Assembly: GCF_902460415.1 (NCBI RefSeq)
Contig: NZ_CABPTY010000003.1
Coordinates: forward strand, 34,338 to 98,337
Source of the DNA: Campylobacter_A concisus_Y
GTDB lineage: Bacteria > Campylobacterota > Campylobacteria > Campylobacterales > Campylobacteraceae
Direction of reading: 5' to 3'
DNA length: 64,000 nt
Made by a program: the position numbers and the translations under genes. The number at the start of each line of letters is the position of its first letter. Position 1 is the first letter of the stretch. Below are positions 34,885 through 44,231 of this stretch, piece by piece. Under the pieces are notes generated by a model. It searched no databases and was not told the origin of the DNA. It saw nothing but the letters and a program-made list of their open reading frames with translations.

Positions 34885-36603
34885 ATGAGTGAAAAAAGAA
34901 TAGTAATAGACCCTATAACACGTATCGAGGGACACTTAAGAATAGAAGTTGTCGTAGATGAAAATAATGTCGTAAAAGAGGCTTACTCTGGCTCAACTCT
35001 TTGGCGTGGCTTAGAGCAGATCGTAAAAGGCAGAGATCCAAGAGATGCTGGCTTTTTCATGCAAAGAATTTGTGGCGTTTGTACATACTCACACTACCGA
35101 GCAGGCATCATCGCAGTTGAAAATGCCCTTGGTATCAAGCCTCCATTAAATGCAGAGCTAACTAGAACGCTTATGAATGCAGCTTTATATCTTCACGATC
35201 ACATCGTGCACTTTTATCAGCTCCACGGCATGGACTGGGCGGACGTAGTCTCCGCACTAAGCGCAGACGTACATAAAGCTAGCGAAGAGGCGTTTAAATA
35301 CACTGATTTGCCATTTGCCACAGGAGCTGACAAGCTAAAAGAGGTAAAAGAGAGAGTTGAAGCCTTTGTTAAAAAGGGCAACCTTGGACCATTTGCCAAC
35401 GCATACTGGGGACATAGTACATATAAATTTACGCCAGAGCAAAATTTAATCGTCCTCTCACACTACTTAGAGTGCTTAAGGATTCAAAGAACAGCAGCTC
35501 AGATGATGGCTATCTTTGGTGCTAAAAACCCACATCCACAAAGCCTAACAGTTGGCGGTGTGACTTGCGTGATGGACCTTATGGATCCAGCTAGAATGGG
35601 CGAATATATGAGTAAATTTGCTGAGATCAAAGAATTTGTTGATAGAGCTTACTATCCAGATATCTTGATGGCAGCTAAAGCTTATGGTAACGAGCCAAGC
35701 GTTCTAAACGATGTTGGTGTGGCAAATTTACTCTGCTACGATGAGTTTTTGATCGGCAAAAATGATCATCTATTTAAAGGTGGCTATATCTTAAATGGCG
35801 ATCTTAACAAGGTTTATGATATCGATGAAAATAAAATCACTGAAGAAGCTACTAGGTCTTGGTATAAAAACGACAAAGCACTTCACCCATATGACGGCGA
35901 GACTGAAGCAAACTACACAGGCCTTATTGATGGCGAGAGCATAGACGCCGAGGGCAAACTAGCTCATAGTAAGCTTTTTGATACAAAAGGCAAATATAGC
36001 TGGATTAAATCACCAAGATATGATGGCATGCCTATGCAAGTAGGTCCAATAGCAAGTATCGTTATAAACTACGCTAAAGGCAACGAGAGAGTTAAAAAGG
36101 TGGTTGATGAGTTTTTAGCAAAGAGTGGCTTGCCACTAAGCGCAGTTTTCTCAACTCTAGGCAGAACCGCTACTCGTATGCTTGAGGCAAAAGTAGTCGC
36201 AGAGCACACAATGGACGCATTTAATGCCTTGGTAGAAAATTTAAAATCAGATCAAGAGACTTGCGCAAAATATGTAATCGATAACAAAAAAGAGTACAAA
36301 GGAAATTTCCAAGGCAATGCTCCAAGAGGTGCTCTTAGCCACTGGTGTCGCATAAAAGATGGTGTTATCACAAACTGGCAAGCAGTCGTGCCAAGTACTT
36401 GGAACGCCTCTCCAAAAGACGCACAAAATCAAATGGGAAGCTACGAAGCGTGCTTAGTTGGTTTAAAGATCGCTGATCTTTCAAAACCACTTGAGATAAT
36501 ACGAAAAATTCACTCTTACGATCCTTGCATCGCGTGTGCCGTGCATGTTATGGATATGAAGGGAAATGATTTGAGTACTTATAAGATAAATCCAAATTTG
36601 TAA
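34885..36603 (+). CDS. hydB: [NiFe] uptake hydrogenase large subunit
   Basis: HydB holds the Ni-Fe active site that oxidises hydrogen. The 572-residue protein has the N-terminal RIEGHLRIEV, the first metal motif RICGVCTYSH (about residues 60-69) and the second motif DPCIACAVH near the C-terminus. The tail after that histidine (VMDMKGNDLSTYKINPNL) should be removed by HydD once nickel is inserted. It is exported with HydA by the Tat signal of the small subunit. All four nickel-ligand positions are cysteine, so no selenocysteine is used. Confidence 0.97.
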   Translation: MSEKRIVIDPITRIEGHLRIEVVVDENNVVKEAYSGSTLWRGLEQIVKGRDPRDAGFFMQRICGVCTYSHYRAGIIAVENALGIKPPLNAELTRTLMNAALYLHDHIVHFYQLHGMDWADVVSALSADVHKASEEAFKYTDLPFATGADKLKEVKERVEAFVKKGNLGPFANAYWGHSTYKFTPEQNLIVLSHYLECLRIQRTAAQMMAIFGAKNPHPQSLTVGGVTCVMDLMDPARMGEYMSKFAEIKEFVDRAYYPDILMAAKAYGNEPSVLNDVGVANLLCYDEFLIGKNDHLFKGGYILNGDLNKVYDIDENKITEEATRSWYKNDKALHPYDGETEANYTGLIDGESIDAEGKLAHSKLFDTKGKYSWIKSPRYDGMPMQVGPIASIVINYAKGNERVKKVVDEFLAKSGLPLSAVFSTLGRTATRMLEAKVVAEHTMDAFNALVENLKSDQETCAKYVIDNKKEYKGNFQGNAPRGALSHWCRIKDGVITNWQAVVPSTWNASPKDAQNQMGSYEACLVGLKIADLSKPLEIIRKIHSYDPCIACAVHVMDMKGNDLSTYKINPNL

Positions 36604-36612
36604 GGAGAGAAT

Positions 36613-37293
36613 ATGTCACATAAAAATGCTGACAGGATCAGCGAATACGAATTCTCCATCGGCGTTAGGCTGACACACTGGATTAGATTTGCAGCGATCA
36701 CACTTTTAGTTGTGAGTGGCTACTATATCTCGTACGTTTTTGTGAGTCCAGAGATCACGAGCGAGCCTACAAATTTTATGCAAGCAAAGTGGCGTATGGC
36801 TCACCAGATAGCTGGTTTTGTGCTAATAGCGGCATTTATCTTTAAATTTTATCTATTTATTTTTGACAAACACAGCAAAAAAGAGTGGATGAGTTTGGTT
36901 GATTTTCTAAATCCAAAAATTTGGATCGCACAGATCAAATACTATCTTTTTATGGGGCCACATCCGCATTTAAGGGGCGTTTATAATCCTTTGCAGTTTG
37001 CCTCATACTTTTTCTTTTATCTTGTTTTGACTCTTATTTGCCTAAGCGGTCTTGTGCTTTATGTTCATGTTTATCATGAGGGACTTGGCGGAGCGCTTTA
37101 TGAGCCAGCAAGATTTTTTGAAGAGCTTATGGGTGGACTAGCAAATGTTAGAACGATACATAGAATTTGTATGTGGGTCATTATGATTTTTGTGCCGATT
37201 CATGTTTATATGGCGGTATTTAACGCTGTTAAAGGTAAAAATGGAGCGATGGATGCCATCGTTAGTGGCTATAAATTTGTAAAAGAACACTGA
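36613..37293 (+). CDS. hydC: Hydrogenase cytochrome b subunit
   Basis: HydC is the di-haem cytochrome b that anchors the hydrogenase and reduces menaquinone. The 226-residue protein has four membrane segments with candidate haem ligands in RLTHWIRFAAI, RMAHQIAGFVL, VYHEGLGG and IHRICMWVIMIFVPIHVYM. It lies nine bases after hydB and overlaps hydD by one base. The reading matches W. succinogenes and C. jejuni HydC in size and position. Confidence 0.95.
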   Translation: MSHKNADRISEYEFSIGVRLTHWIRFAAITLLVVSGYYISYVFVSPEITSEPTNFMQAKWRMAHQIAGFVLIAAFIFKFYLFIFDKHSKKEWMSLVDFLNPKIWIAQIKYYLFMGPHPHLRGVYNPLQFASYFFFYLVLTLICLSGLVLYVHVYHEGLGGALYEPARFFEELMGGLANVRTIHRICMWVIMIFVPIHVYMAVFNAVKGKNGAMDAIVSGYKFVKEH

Positions 37294-37835
37294 TGAGAGT
37301 GCTGGTTCTTGGTATCGGCAACGTGATGTTTGCTGATGAGGGCATAGGTGTTCATTTTGTAAATTTGATGGCTAAAAACTATAAATTTACAAGCTCTAAA
37401 AACGAGCTTACTCTAATGGACGGGGGCACTTTAGCCCTCGCTCTAACTCACATCATAAGCGAATTTGACTATCTTATCGTCGTTGATTGCATTAGCGCAA
37501 ACGGCGCAAGCGTGGGTGATGTTTATTTTTTTGATTTTCTAAATGTACCAAATTTTATCAGCTGGGACGGCTCGGCTCACGAGATAGAGATGCTCCAGAC
37601 CCTTCATCTAATGGAGCTTGCAGGCGATAGGCCTACGACTAAAATTTTAGGCATCGTGCCTAGCCGCATAGAATCATCAAATTTTAGCCTCTCAGATGAG
37701 GTTATAAACGCTTCTGTAACTTTAGAAAAAACGCTGCTTGATCACTTAAAAGAGCTTGATTTTAAGTGTGAAAAAGTGGCAAATTTCACCCTAAAAGATA
37801 TCGTTGATGAATACGCTAAAAAAGGTTTAAAATGA
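37293..37835 (+). CDS. hydD: Hydrogenase maturation protease
   Basis: HydD cleaves the C-terminal tail of HydB after nickel loading. The 180-residue protein has the peptidase M52 blocks GIGNVMFADEGIGVHFV (with nickel-sensing Glu, about residues 6-22), LMDGGTLAL, LIVVDCISANGASVGDVYFF and a conserved His in WDGSAHEIEML. It overlaps hydC by one base and the next gene by four bases. Confidence 0.94.
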   Translation: MRVLVLGIGNVMFADEGIGVHFVNLMAKNYKFTSSKNELTLMDGGTLALALTHIISEFDYLIVVDCISANGASVGDVYFFDFLNVPNFISWDGSAHEIEMLQTLHLMELAGDRPTTKILGIVPSRIESSNFSLSDEVINASVTLEKTLLDHLKELDFKCEKVANFTLKDIVDEYAKKGLK

Positions 37836-39304
37836 TACTTGCTTTTAAATTTACTTGCCACAAGGACGCTTCGTTTCTAGTGCCATTTTTACGCTTGCTT
37901 GCTGGTGATCTATCTCATAGTCTAAAGTGCAAAGATGATGAAATTTGTCTAAAGGTAAGTGGTAATGCCAGCGAGCTTGAGAGCGTGGCAAATAAAGCAA
38001 GCGCGCTCTTGCCCTTTAGTCTTTTTATAAAGCACAGTGAGGTCTTGGCTGCAAGTGAGCTTGATGAAGATAGCAAGATAAATGAGATAAAATTTGGCGG
38101 TCTAACTCCGACTCAAGTGAGCACATTTTTGGCTAGTGGAGAAGCTATCTTAAATGAAAGTGGCGTGCTTGCTTGGAGTAAATTTGATGGCGAGATAACG
38201 CTTGGTAATTTTAATGAAAAGCTCAAAGCTTGCCTAAATTTATTAAAAAACGGCAAGGGCGTTTGTGTAGAGCAAGATAAAAAATTATATGAAATTTCTC
38301 TTGGCGTAAATTTTGATGCAAATTTCTTGATGCCTGTAAATTTAAAACAGCTACCAAAAATTTTTATTGCTGATGATAGAGCTTTGACATTTCTGGCTAG
38401 TTTTGAAAAGCCACTTTTAGCACTAAAGACGACAGCTATTTATAGGCAAAATCACGAGGACGCACCGCTATTTTTTGACGTGATGGCGCCAAATGACCTT
38501 TTTCTTTACGCCATTTGCGAGCAGCTAAATAAAGAAAATTTTAGCTTTTTAAGCGTTAGAGTAAAGGAGCAAAAAAATGCTCTTTCAAGACTAACTTTGC
38601 TTGAAAGTAGCGCAGTTTTAAGCCCATTTTTCTATGCAAAAAACGAGGAATTTGAGCTTAGTAATTTTAGTGATATAGCTTTGGGGCTAAAATTTAGTAA
38701 ATTTAGTGATGACGAAATTTGCCTGCTTTCAAAATCAAGCAAAACGCAGCTTCTGTTTTTGCCAAAATTTAGTAGCTTTGAAGAAATTTATGAGCTCATA
38801 AGAGCCGAGGAGGGCGGCGAAAGGCTACTTGAAAATTTCAGCAAAGAGCATACTTTACCGAGCGGTAAATTTAGCTCAAACGCTAGCTTTTTCTCGTTAT
38901 TTTGCATAGCTGGGCGCATACTTGGCACAAGCAATGAGTTTAAAAAAGCAGGGGAGAATTTGCTTCTTATGGCAGCTGATTTTAGCGGTCAAAAGGGCGT
39001 TAGGATCGATTATAAGATGAAAGATGACTTTGGTTTAGACGGGGTTAAGTTTGTAAAAAGTATCATTTCGTTTGTCCTTGCTGGCGCTGGAGAGAAGAAC
39101 ATCAGCTTTGGTTGCACCGAGTCTTTGGCGCATTTTTTGAGCGATTTTAGCTATGAAAAACGAGATAAATTTAACATCAAAAATGTTACTTTAAGCGGGG
39201 ATTTATTTTATAATAAGGTAGTTAGCAACTTGATAAAAAAGCACCTAAACCCAAATATAAAAACAAATTTTGACCCCGGATTTGGCGTTGAGATTAAGCT
39301 TTAG
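37832..39304 (+). CDS. Hydrogenase-locus protein of unknown function
   Basis: A 490-residue protein in the fifth position of the hyd operon, where W. succinogenes and C. jejuni also carry a protein of unknown role. I see no signal peptide, membrane segment, Cys cluster or nucleotide-binding motif. The N-terminal FKFTCHKDASFLVPFLRLLA (about residues 5-24) and VRIDYKMKDDFGLDGVKFV (about 389-407) look the most structured. The C-terminal end overlaps hypF by up to 35 bases. Its position between the protease and hypF suggests a maturation role; this is inference. It should not be confused with the [FeFe] hydrogenase maturase HydE. Confidence 0.85.
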   Translation: MILAFKFTCHKDASFLVPFLRLLAGDLSHSLKCKDDEICLKVSGNASELESVANKASALLPFSLFIKHSEVLAASELDEDSKINEIKFGGLTPTQVSTFLASGEAILNESGVLAWSKFDGEITLGNFNEKLKACLNLLKNGKGVCVEQDKKLYEISLGVNFDANFLMPVNLKQLPKIFIADDRALTFLASFEKPLLALKTTAIYRQNHEDAPLFFDVMAPNDLFLYAICEQLNKENFSFLSVRVKEQKNALSRLTLLESSAVLSPFFYAKNEEFELSNFSDIALGLKFSKFSDDEICLLSKSSKTQLLFLPKFSSFEEIYELIRAEEGGERLLENFSKEHTLPSGKFSSNASFFSLFCIAGRILGTSNEFKKAGENLLLMAADFSGQKGVRIDYKMKDDFGLDGVKFVKSIISFVLAGAGEKNISFGCTESLAHFLSDFSYEKRDKFNIKNVTLSGDLFYNKVVSNLIKKHLNPNIKTNFDPGFGVEIKL

Positions 39305-41504
39305 ATATGAGATCAAAGGCTTAGTTCAAGGTGTGGGCTTTAGACCTTTTGTCTATACTTTGGCGGATAAATTTAAGCTAGTTGGTGAAATTTACAACGA
39401 CGACGAGGGTGTGAAGCTAAATTTTAGCGGCGAAGAGGCTAACTTTTTGGCTTTTGAAAAAGAGCTTTATGAGAAGCTGCCAGCCCTTGCTAGGATTGAT
39501 GAGCTAAAGAAGATTAAAATAGATAAAATTTATGAAAAGCTTGAGATCATCGCTTCAAAGTCAGCCACCAAACAAGCGCCTATTTTGCCTGATTACGCAC
39601 TTTGTGATGACTGCTTGTGCGAGTTTTATGACCCCACAAATCCACGCTACAAATATCCATTTATAAACTGCACCAACTGCGGACCAAGATTTTCCATCAT
39701 CAAAGCGTTGCCTTATGACCGGGTAAATACGACGATGAACGAGTTTAAAATGTGTAAATTTTGTGAGAGCGAGTACAAAGATCCGCTTAATCGCCGCTAC
39801 CACGCAGAGCCGATCTCTTGCCCAAACTGCGGACCAAAGCTCTATCTAAAAGATAAATTTGGCAAAGTCTTGGCTAGCAAAAATGAAGCAGCCAAAGAGG
39901 CGGCTAAGCTCATAAACGAGGGCAAAATTTTAGCCATTAAAGGGCTTGGTGGCTTTCATCTAGTTTGCGACGCGACAAATGAAGCTGCAGTTTGCGAGCT
40001 AAGAGCCAGAAAGCACCGCCCAAGCAAGCCCTTTGCTCTGATGAGTAAAAATTTACAAAACGCTAGAAAAATAGCGCAAATTTCAGAAGCAGAGGCGAAG
40101 CTTCTTAGCTCAAATTTAAAGCCGATCGTCTTGCTTGAAGCAAAAAATGGCTCAAATATTGCAAAAAGTGTCGCTCCAAATTTAAACAAGCTTGGCGTCA
40201 TGCTCGCATTTAGTGGCATACATCTTTTGCTTTTTGACTATCTTGAGCACGATATCATCGCAACTAGCGCAAACATCTCAGGCGAAGTTGTGATAAAAGA
40301 TGAGAGCAAGCTAAGAGAAAAGCTAGGTGACGTCATAGACTTTTACCTTGATCACGACCGAGAAATTTACTCTCCAAGTGACGATAGCATCGCATTTTGC
40401 GTTGGTGATGAGACAATTTTCACAAGAACGAGCCGTGGGCTAAATCCAAATTTCATCCATACAAATTTCAAGCAAAAAGGGACATTTTTAGCCCTTGGAG
40501 CGGAGCTAAAAAGTTCTTTTTGTATATACAAAGACGGCCTTTTGATGATTAGCCCGTATATCGGCGATCTAAAAAACGTGGCGACTTTTGATAGATTTAA
40601 AGATATTTTTACCCTTTTTGAAAAGACCTACAACCTAAAAATAGACAAGGTCATAGCCGATCTGCATCCAAATTTTTTAAACACAAAATGGGCAAAGGAT
40701 CAGGGCTTTGAGCTAGTTTATTTGCAGCACCACTACGCGCATCTGCTAAGCGTGATCTTTGAAAATGAACTAGTAGACAAAGAGTATCTTGGATTTTGTT
40801 TTGATGGCACTGGATACGGGGAAGATGGCAAAATTTGGGGTGGAGAAGTCTTTAAGCTAGATAAAAAGAGTTACGAGAGAGTTTATCATTTTGATGAATT
40901 TAGCCTATTTGGTGGCGAAAATAGCATCAAAAATATTTATCTAATCGCATATTCTATTATTTTAAAATACTCTCTTGAGGACGAAGCTGGTAAATTTTTA
41001 GTAAATTTTGATGAAAAAATGCTTGCAAATTTTAAAAAAATGGAGCAAAAAGGATTAAACTTAGTAAAGACTAGCTCGGTTGGTAGGATATTTGACGCAT
41101 TTGGGGCGATTATTTGTGGGCTTTTTCACTCTAGTTTTGAGGGCGAGAGTGGTATGAGGCTTGAAGCGCTTTATGATAAAAATTTAGATGTGTGTTACAA
41201 ATTTAGCCTAGATAATGGAGTGATCGGCTTTAAAGAAGCTTTTAAAAGTGCTTTAAAAGATGAGCCAAGAGTGGCTGCAACGGCGTTTATAAATGGCTTG
41301 GCTGATATTATTTTTAAAATTTCAAAAAAAGAAAAAATGGAAATTTTACTAAGCGGCGGAGTTTTTCAAAATAAGACTTTACTTGAACTTATTTACAAAA
41401 AATTTACTAAAGTAAATTTGAAATTTTATATCAATAAAAAATTCTGTAGCAACGATTCTAACGTAAATTTAGGGCAAATTTATTATTATTTATCTACATT
41501 TTAA
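39288..41504 (+). CDS. hypF: Carbamoyltransferase HypF
   Basis: HypF makes the thiocarbamate on HypE that becomes the cyanide ligand of the Ni-Fe site. The 738-residue protein has an acylphosphatase domain (EIKGLVQGVGFRPFVYTL), two zinc-finger blocks (CDDCLCEFYD with NCTNCGP; CKFCESEYKD with SCPNCGP), a YrdC domain (IKGLGGFHLVCDA, RKHRPSKPFALM, SPSDDSIAF) and a Kae1-like domain (LQHHYAHLLSV, GFDGTGYGEDG-type segment, LSGGVFQN). I prefer TTG 39288, which fits the family N-terminus; TTG 39270 and 39282 are in frame upstream. It overlaps the previous gene in all cases. Confidence 0.95.
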   Translation: MRLSFRYEIKGLVQGVGFRPFVYTLADKFKLVGEIYNDDEGVKLNFSGEEANFLAFEKELYEKLPALARIDELKKIKIDKIYEKLEIIASKSATKQAPILPDYALCDDCLCEFYDPTNPRYKYPFINCTNCGPRFSIIKALPYDRVNTTMNEFKMCKFCESEYKDPLNRRYHAEPISCPNCGPKLYLKDKFGKVLASKNEAAKEAAKLINEGKILAIKGLGGFHLVCDATNEAAVCELRARKHRPSKPFALMSKNLQNARKIAQISEAEAKLLSSNLKPIVLLEAKNGSNIAKSVAPNLNKLGVMLAFSGIHLLLFDYLEHDIIATSANISGEVVIKDESKLREKLGDVIDFYLDHDREIYSPSDDSIAFCVGDETIFTRTSRGLNPNFIHTNFKQKGTFLALGAELKSSFCIYKDGLLMISPYIGDLKNVATFDRFKDIFTLFEKTYNLKIDKVIADLHPNFLNTKWAKDQGFELVYLQHHYAHLLSVIFENELVDKEYLGFCFDGTGYGEDGKIWGGEVFKLDKKSYERVYHFDEFSLFGGENSIKNIYLIAYSIILKYSLEDEAGKFLVNFDEKMLANFKKMEQKGLNLVKTSSVGRIFDAFGAIICGLFHSSFEGESGMRLEALYDKNLDVCYKFSLDNGVIGFKEAFKSALKDEPRVAATAFINGLADIIFKISKKEKMEILLSGGVFQNKTLLELIYKKFTKVNLKFYINKKFCSNDSNVNLGQIYYYLSTF

Positions 41505-41515
41505 AAGAACTGATG

Positions 41516-41521
41516 TATAAT
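41516..41521 (+). promoter_or_regulatory. Sigma-70 promoter for nikR, with short dyad downstream
   Basis: TGATGTATAAT gives a consensus -10 (TATAAT) about 38 bases before nikR. Just downstream TGATT-N9-AATCA is a weak inverted repeat that could serve as an operator; it does not match known NikR half-sites well. Confidence 0.5.
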
Positions 41522-41558
41522 GATTGTAAACAGTAATCAAACGAGAAAGGAGCAAAAA

Positions 41559-41972
41559 ATGGATAGTGTTATACGTTTTAGTGTTTCTTTGCCTAGTCAG
41601 TTACTAGACGAACTAGATAGGAAAGTTAGCGAACAAGGCTACGCTTCTAGGAGCGAATTTACGAGGGATCTGATCCGTGAAAAGATCGTAAATGATAGCT
41701 GGAAGGACGCTAATGAAGAGTTGATCGGTGTTTTGACGCTAATTTATGTGCATCATCACAACGATTTGGTGAATAAAAAAATGGATATCGAGCATGACTC
41801 TGACGTGAAAATCATCTGTACAAATCACGTACATGTCGATCATCATAACTGCTTAGAAACTATCTCTATAAGAGGTGAGGCGGCCAAAATAGAACGCTTT
41901 TCTGAGAGAATCGCTGGTTTAAAAGGTGTTAAATTTTCTAAACTTACAAAGGCTGCTGTTCCTAAATTTTAG
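41559..41972 (+). CDS. nikR: Nickel-responsive regulator NikR
   Basis: NikR binds DNA when loaded with nickel and controls nickel uptake and nickel enzymes. The 137-residue protein has an N-terminal ribbon-helix-helix domain (DSVIRFSVSLPSQLLDELDR, then YASRSEFTRDLIRE) and a C-terminal ACT-like nickel domain. The nickel ligands equivalent to E. coli His76, His87, His89 and Cys95 are visible in YVHHHNDL and NHVHVDHHNCLE with correct spacing. ATG 41559 follows an AAAGGAG site. Location inside the hydrogenase locus suggests that it senses nickel for hydrogenase assembly or uptake. Confidence 0.95.
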   Translation: MDSVIRFSVSLPSQLLDELDRKVSEQGYASRSEFTRDLIREKIVNDSWKDANEELIGVLTLIYVHHHNDLVNKKMDIEHDSDVKIICTNHVHVDHHNCLETISIRGEAAKIERFSERIAGLKGVKFSKLTKAAVPKF

Positions 41973-42369
41973 CGCGCTAAAGTCTTTGAGGTGGTAGGAA
42001 ATTTAGGAGTTTTTAACAAGTATAGCAAGCAGCTGATCTCTTATAACTGCGGTGCTTATCACATTTGTCTTTCAAAATAGTTTTTAAGTGGTTTTTGTAG
42101 TTTTGTAAATTGATATGGAGTTTTTACCGATTTGCTCGTGCAAACTCCATATCTTTTGAATAAATGATAATTTGATGATCATTTGCTCTTTTATCTGGCT
42201 TTAACTAAAATTCAAATTTCTAAAAATTTTTAAACTCGTTCAAAATATCTCTTCTTAGCATTTGCGCTATATTTTTATATAATAACAATAAAAATTTGAT
42301 CCTTATTGCCACATTTTAGGCTGGCTGATAGGCTTCTTATTTTTTAATGAGCTTGCAAAGGAGTTGTTG
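41973..42369. other. 397-base intergenic region with one strong hairpin
   Basis: The spacer between nikR and the DUF2157 gene holds no convincing reading frame. Its notable element is a 12 bp inverted repeat (42112-42153) 140 bases after nikR. The last 150 bases are AT-rich and should contain the promoter of the next gene. Confidence 0.6.
42112..42157 (+). terminator. Long-stem hairpin with T-run, possible sRNA end
   Basis: GATATGGAGTTT (42112-42123) and AAACTCCATATC (42142-42153) pair perfectly over 12 bp around an 18-base loop, in which CGA and TCG can form a small inner stem; TTTT follows. It could end nikR transcripts or a separate small RNA from the preceding 140 bases. Confidence 0.6.
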
Positions 42370-43629
42370 TTGAACTTTTTAAATAGAATTTTTCTAGCAA
42401 AAGAGCTGGATCGGTGGCAAAGTGACGGTATAGTTGATAAAGAGACCGCTATAAAAATAGCAAATTTATACGACATCGACCCTGATGCTCATAGTGACAA
42501 GATGAGTTTTGTCCTAAAACTCGTAGCATATCTCTTTTTTGCACTAGCCTTTTTTACGCTTGTTGGTGCAAATTGGGAAGAGATACCAAGACTAGGACGT
42601 TTGGCGCTTGTGTTGTTTGTACTTGGGCTTGTAAATTTTGGTGGAATTTACTATCTCGCAAAGGGAAAGGAAAATCTATCAACGGCGATGTTTTTTCTTG
42701 GAAATTTTTGCTTTGGTGCGGCGATTGCACTTATTGCTCAAATTTATAACATTAGCGATGAGCCAAGCGGTGGTATTTTACTTTGGAGTATCGGGGCGTT
42801 TGCGGTTTCTTTTGCTAGTAAAAAAGGTGTGTTGGTAGCCCAAAGCCTTATCTTTGCGACAGTTTGGTTTTTTATGATAACTTATCAGGGCGACTTTGGC
42901 TTTGGCTTTATCATTTTTATAGCACTTGGCGCATATACGCTTTACAAAGACGATTCAAAATGGCTTGCTTTTTTGCTTTTTATAGATATTTTTATATACA
43001 TCATTTCATTTTGCGGCTACATTAGCGGTTTTAGGGCGATATTTGATTATGGATTTTTGTTTGGACTTCCGATGGTTGCGATCGTATCGCTATCTTATGC
43101 ACTTTTGCTTATTAGTATTTCGCCGCTACTAGATAAATTTAGAGTAGGGCTTGGCGCATTTACGAAAGAATTTGGTAAAAATTTTGGCGTTTTTGTGTTG
43201 CTATTTTGTCTATTTTTATTTGAAGAAAGAAATTTATTTGAGCTTTACGATGAAAAGCTTTGGTTTGTGAAGTCGTTTTTTAAGAGCAATTTTGGCTTTG
43301 TCTTTATTCTATTTAGTGTTGCTTATTTTGCACTATTTTTTAAAGAAAAAAACAAGAGTGGTTTGCTACTTGGGGCACTGCTCGTGTCGTTACCATTTGT
43401 CTTTAGCTACGGTCCTGGCTACGCAAATATATTTTTTTCGCTCGCAAATATCATAACAGCTGCGGTTCTTATCAAAAAGGGTGAGTTAAAACTTGGTCTT
43501 TGTATGATATTTTTGGTTGCAGCCGTGAGGTATTTCCAACTCATAGGTGATTATATCGGCGCTACGGCACTATTTATGGTATTTGCTTTCATAGTGCTAG
43601 TTGTGGCTAGAAAAGGACGTAAAAAATGA
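42370..43629 (+). CDS. DUF2157 multi-span membrane protein
   Basis: A protein of about 420 residues with a soluble N-terminal DUF2157 region (LDRWQSDGIVDKETAIKIAN, about residues 14-33) and some ten to twelve membrane segments, beginning VLKLVAYLFFALAFFTLVGA followed by NWEEIPRLGRL. The start is one of three successive TTG codons (42364, 42367, 42370); AAAGGAG ends at 42363, so 42370 is best spaced. DUF2157 proteins commonly pair with GDYXXLXY proteins, as here (4-base overlap). Function unknown; the pair is probably an inner-membrane complex. Confidence 0.85.
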   Translation: MNFLNRIFLAKELDRWQSDGIVDKETAIKIANLYDIDPDAHSDKMSFVLKLVAYLFFALAFFTLVGANWEEIPRLGRLALVLFVLGLVNFGGIYYLAKGKENLSTAMFFLGNFCFGAAIALIAQIYNISDEPSGGILLWSIGAFAVSFASKKGVLVAQSLIFATVWFFMITYQGDFGFGFIIFIALGAYTLYKDDSKWLAFLLFIDIFIYIISFCGYISGFRAIFDYGFLFGLPMVAIVSLSYALLLISISPLLDKFRVGLGAFTKEFGKNFGVFVLLFCLFLFEERNLFELYDEKLWFVKSFFKSNFGFVFILFSVAYFALFFKEKNKSGLLLGALLVSLPFVFSYGPGYANIFFSLANIITAAVLIKKGELKLGLCMIFLVAAVRYFQLIGDYIGATALFMVFAFIVLVVARKGRKK

Positions 43630-44231
43630 AGATAAAAGTATTAATAGTAGCTGTGGTTTTTCAAATTTCGCTTATTGGCATTATGCTTGGCTACGCACTT
43701 ATGCCACTTTATTTTGGGCAAGAGGTAAGAGTAAGGGTAAGTCTTTATGACCCAAGAGATCTTTTTCGCGGAAATTATGTTGATTTAAACTATGAATTTT
43801 CAAATTTTCATTCAAGAAATTTTGACGAAAATGATGAAGATGACCGCTATATCGACCAATACGATGAGAGAGTAAGAGATGGGGCTAGAGTTTATGCTGT
43901 TTTAAAACCAGATGTTAATGGCACTTACAGCTTTGCTAAATTTAGTATAAGCAAGCCAGACAATGGAGTGTTTTTAGCTGGTAGATATGACGGTTACTCA
44001 CTCGTAAAATACGGCATAGAGCAGTTTTATATGTCACCTGATAGTGCGGCTAATACTGAAGATGAAATGAGAGAAGAAGATGTTGATGCCTATGCTATTT
44101 TGATGGTGATGGATAATGGCAAAGCTAGACTAAAGGATCTAATAATCCAAAAGAATGCCCAAAAAAATAGTAAAAAACTACTCGGTGGTGAAAATTTTGA
44201 TAAGCTGGATGATGTTAGGCAAAAAGAGTAA
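43626..44231 (+). CDS. GDYXXLXY-domain protein
   Basis: A 201-residue protein with one N-terminal membrane segment (VLIVAVVFQISLIGIMLGYA, about residues 5-24) and a periplasmic domain carrying the family signature as GNYVDLNYEF (preceded by DPRDLFR). The acidic stretch DENDEDD and the charged C-terminus are unremarkable. It overlaps the DUF2157 gene by four bases; the two families are known to occur together, but their function is not established. Confidence 0.87.
   Translation: MKIKVLIVAVVFQISLIGIMLGYALMPLYFGQEVRVRVSLYDPRDLFRGNYVDLNYEFSNFHSRNFDENDEDDRYIDQYDERVRDGARVYAVLKPDVNGTYSFAKFSISKPDNGVFLAGRYDGYSLVKYGIEQFYMSPDSAANTEDEMREEDVDAYAILMVMDNGKARLKDLIIQKNAQKNSKKLLGGENFDKLDDVRQKE

Noticed and set aside
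41516..41545. NikR operator upstream of nikR
   Set aside because: TGATT-N9-AATCA is a dyad, but I find neither the E. coli GTATGA half-sites nor the H. pylori TRWYA half-sites at correct spacing, so I do not call an operator.
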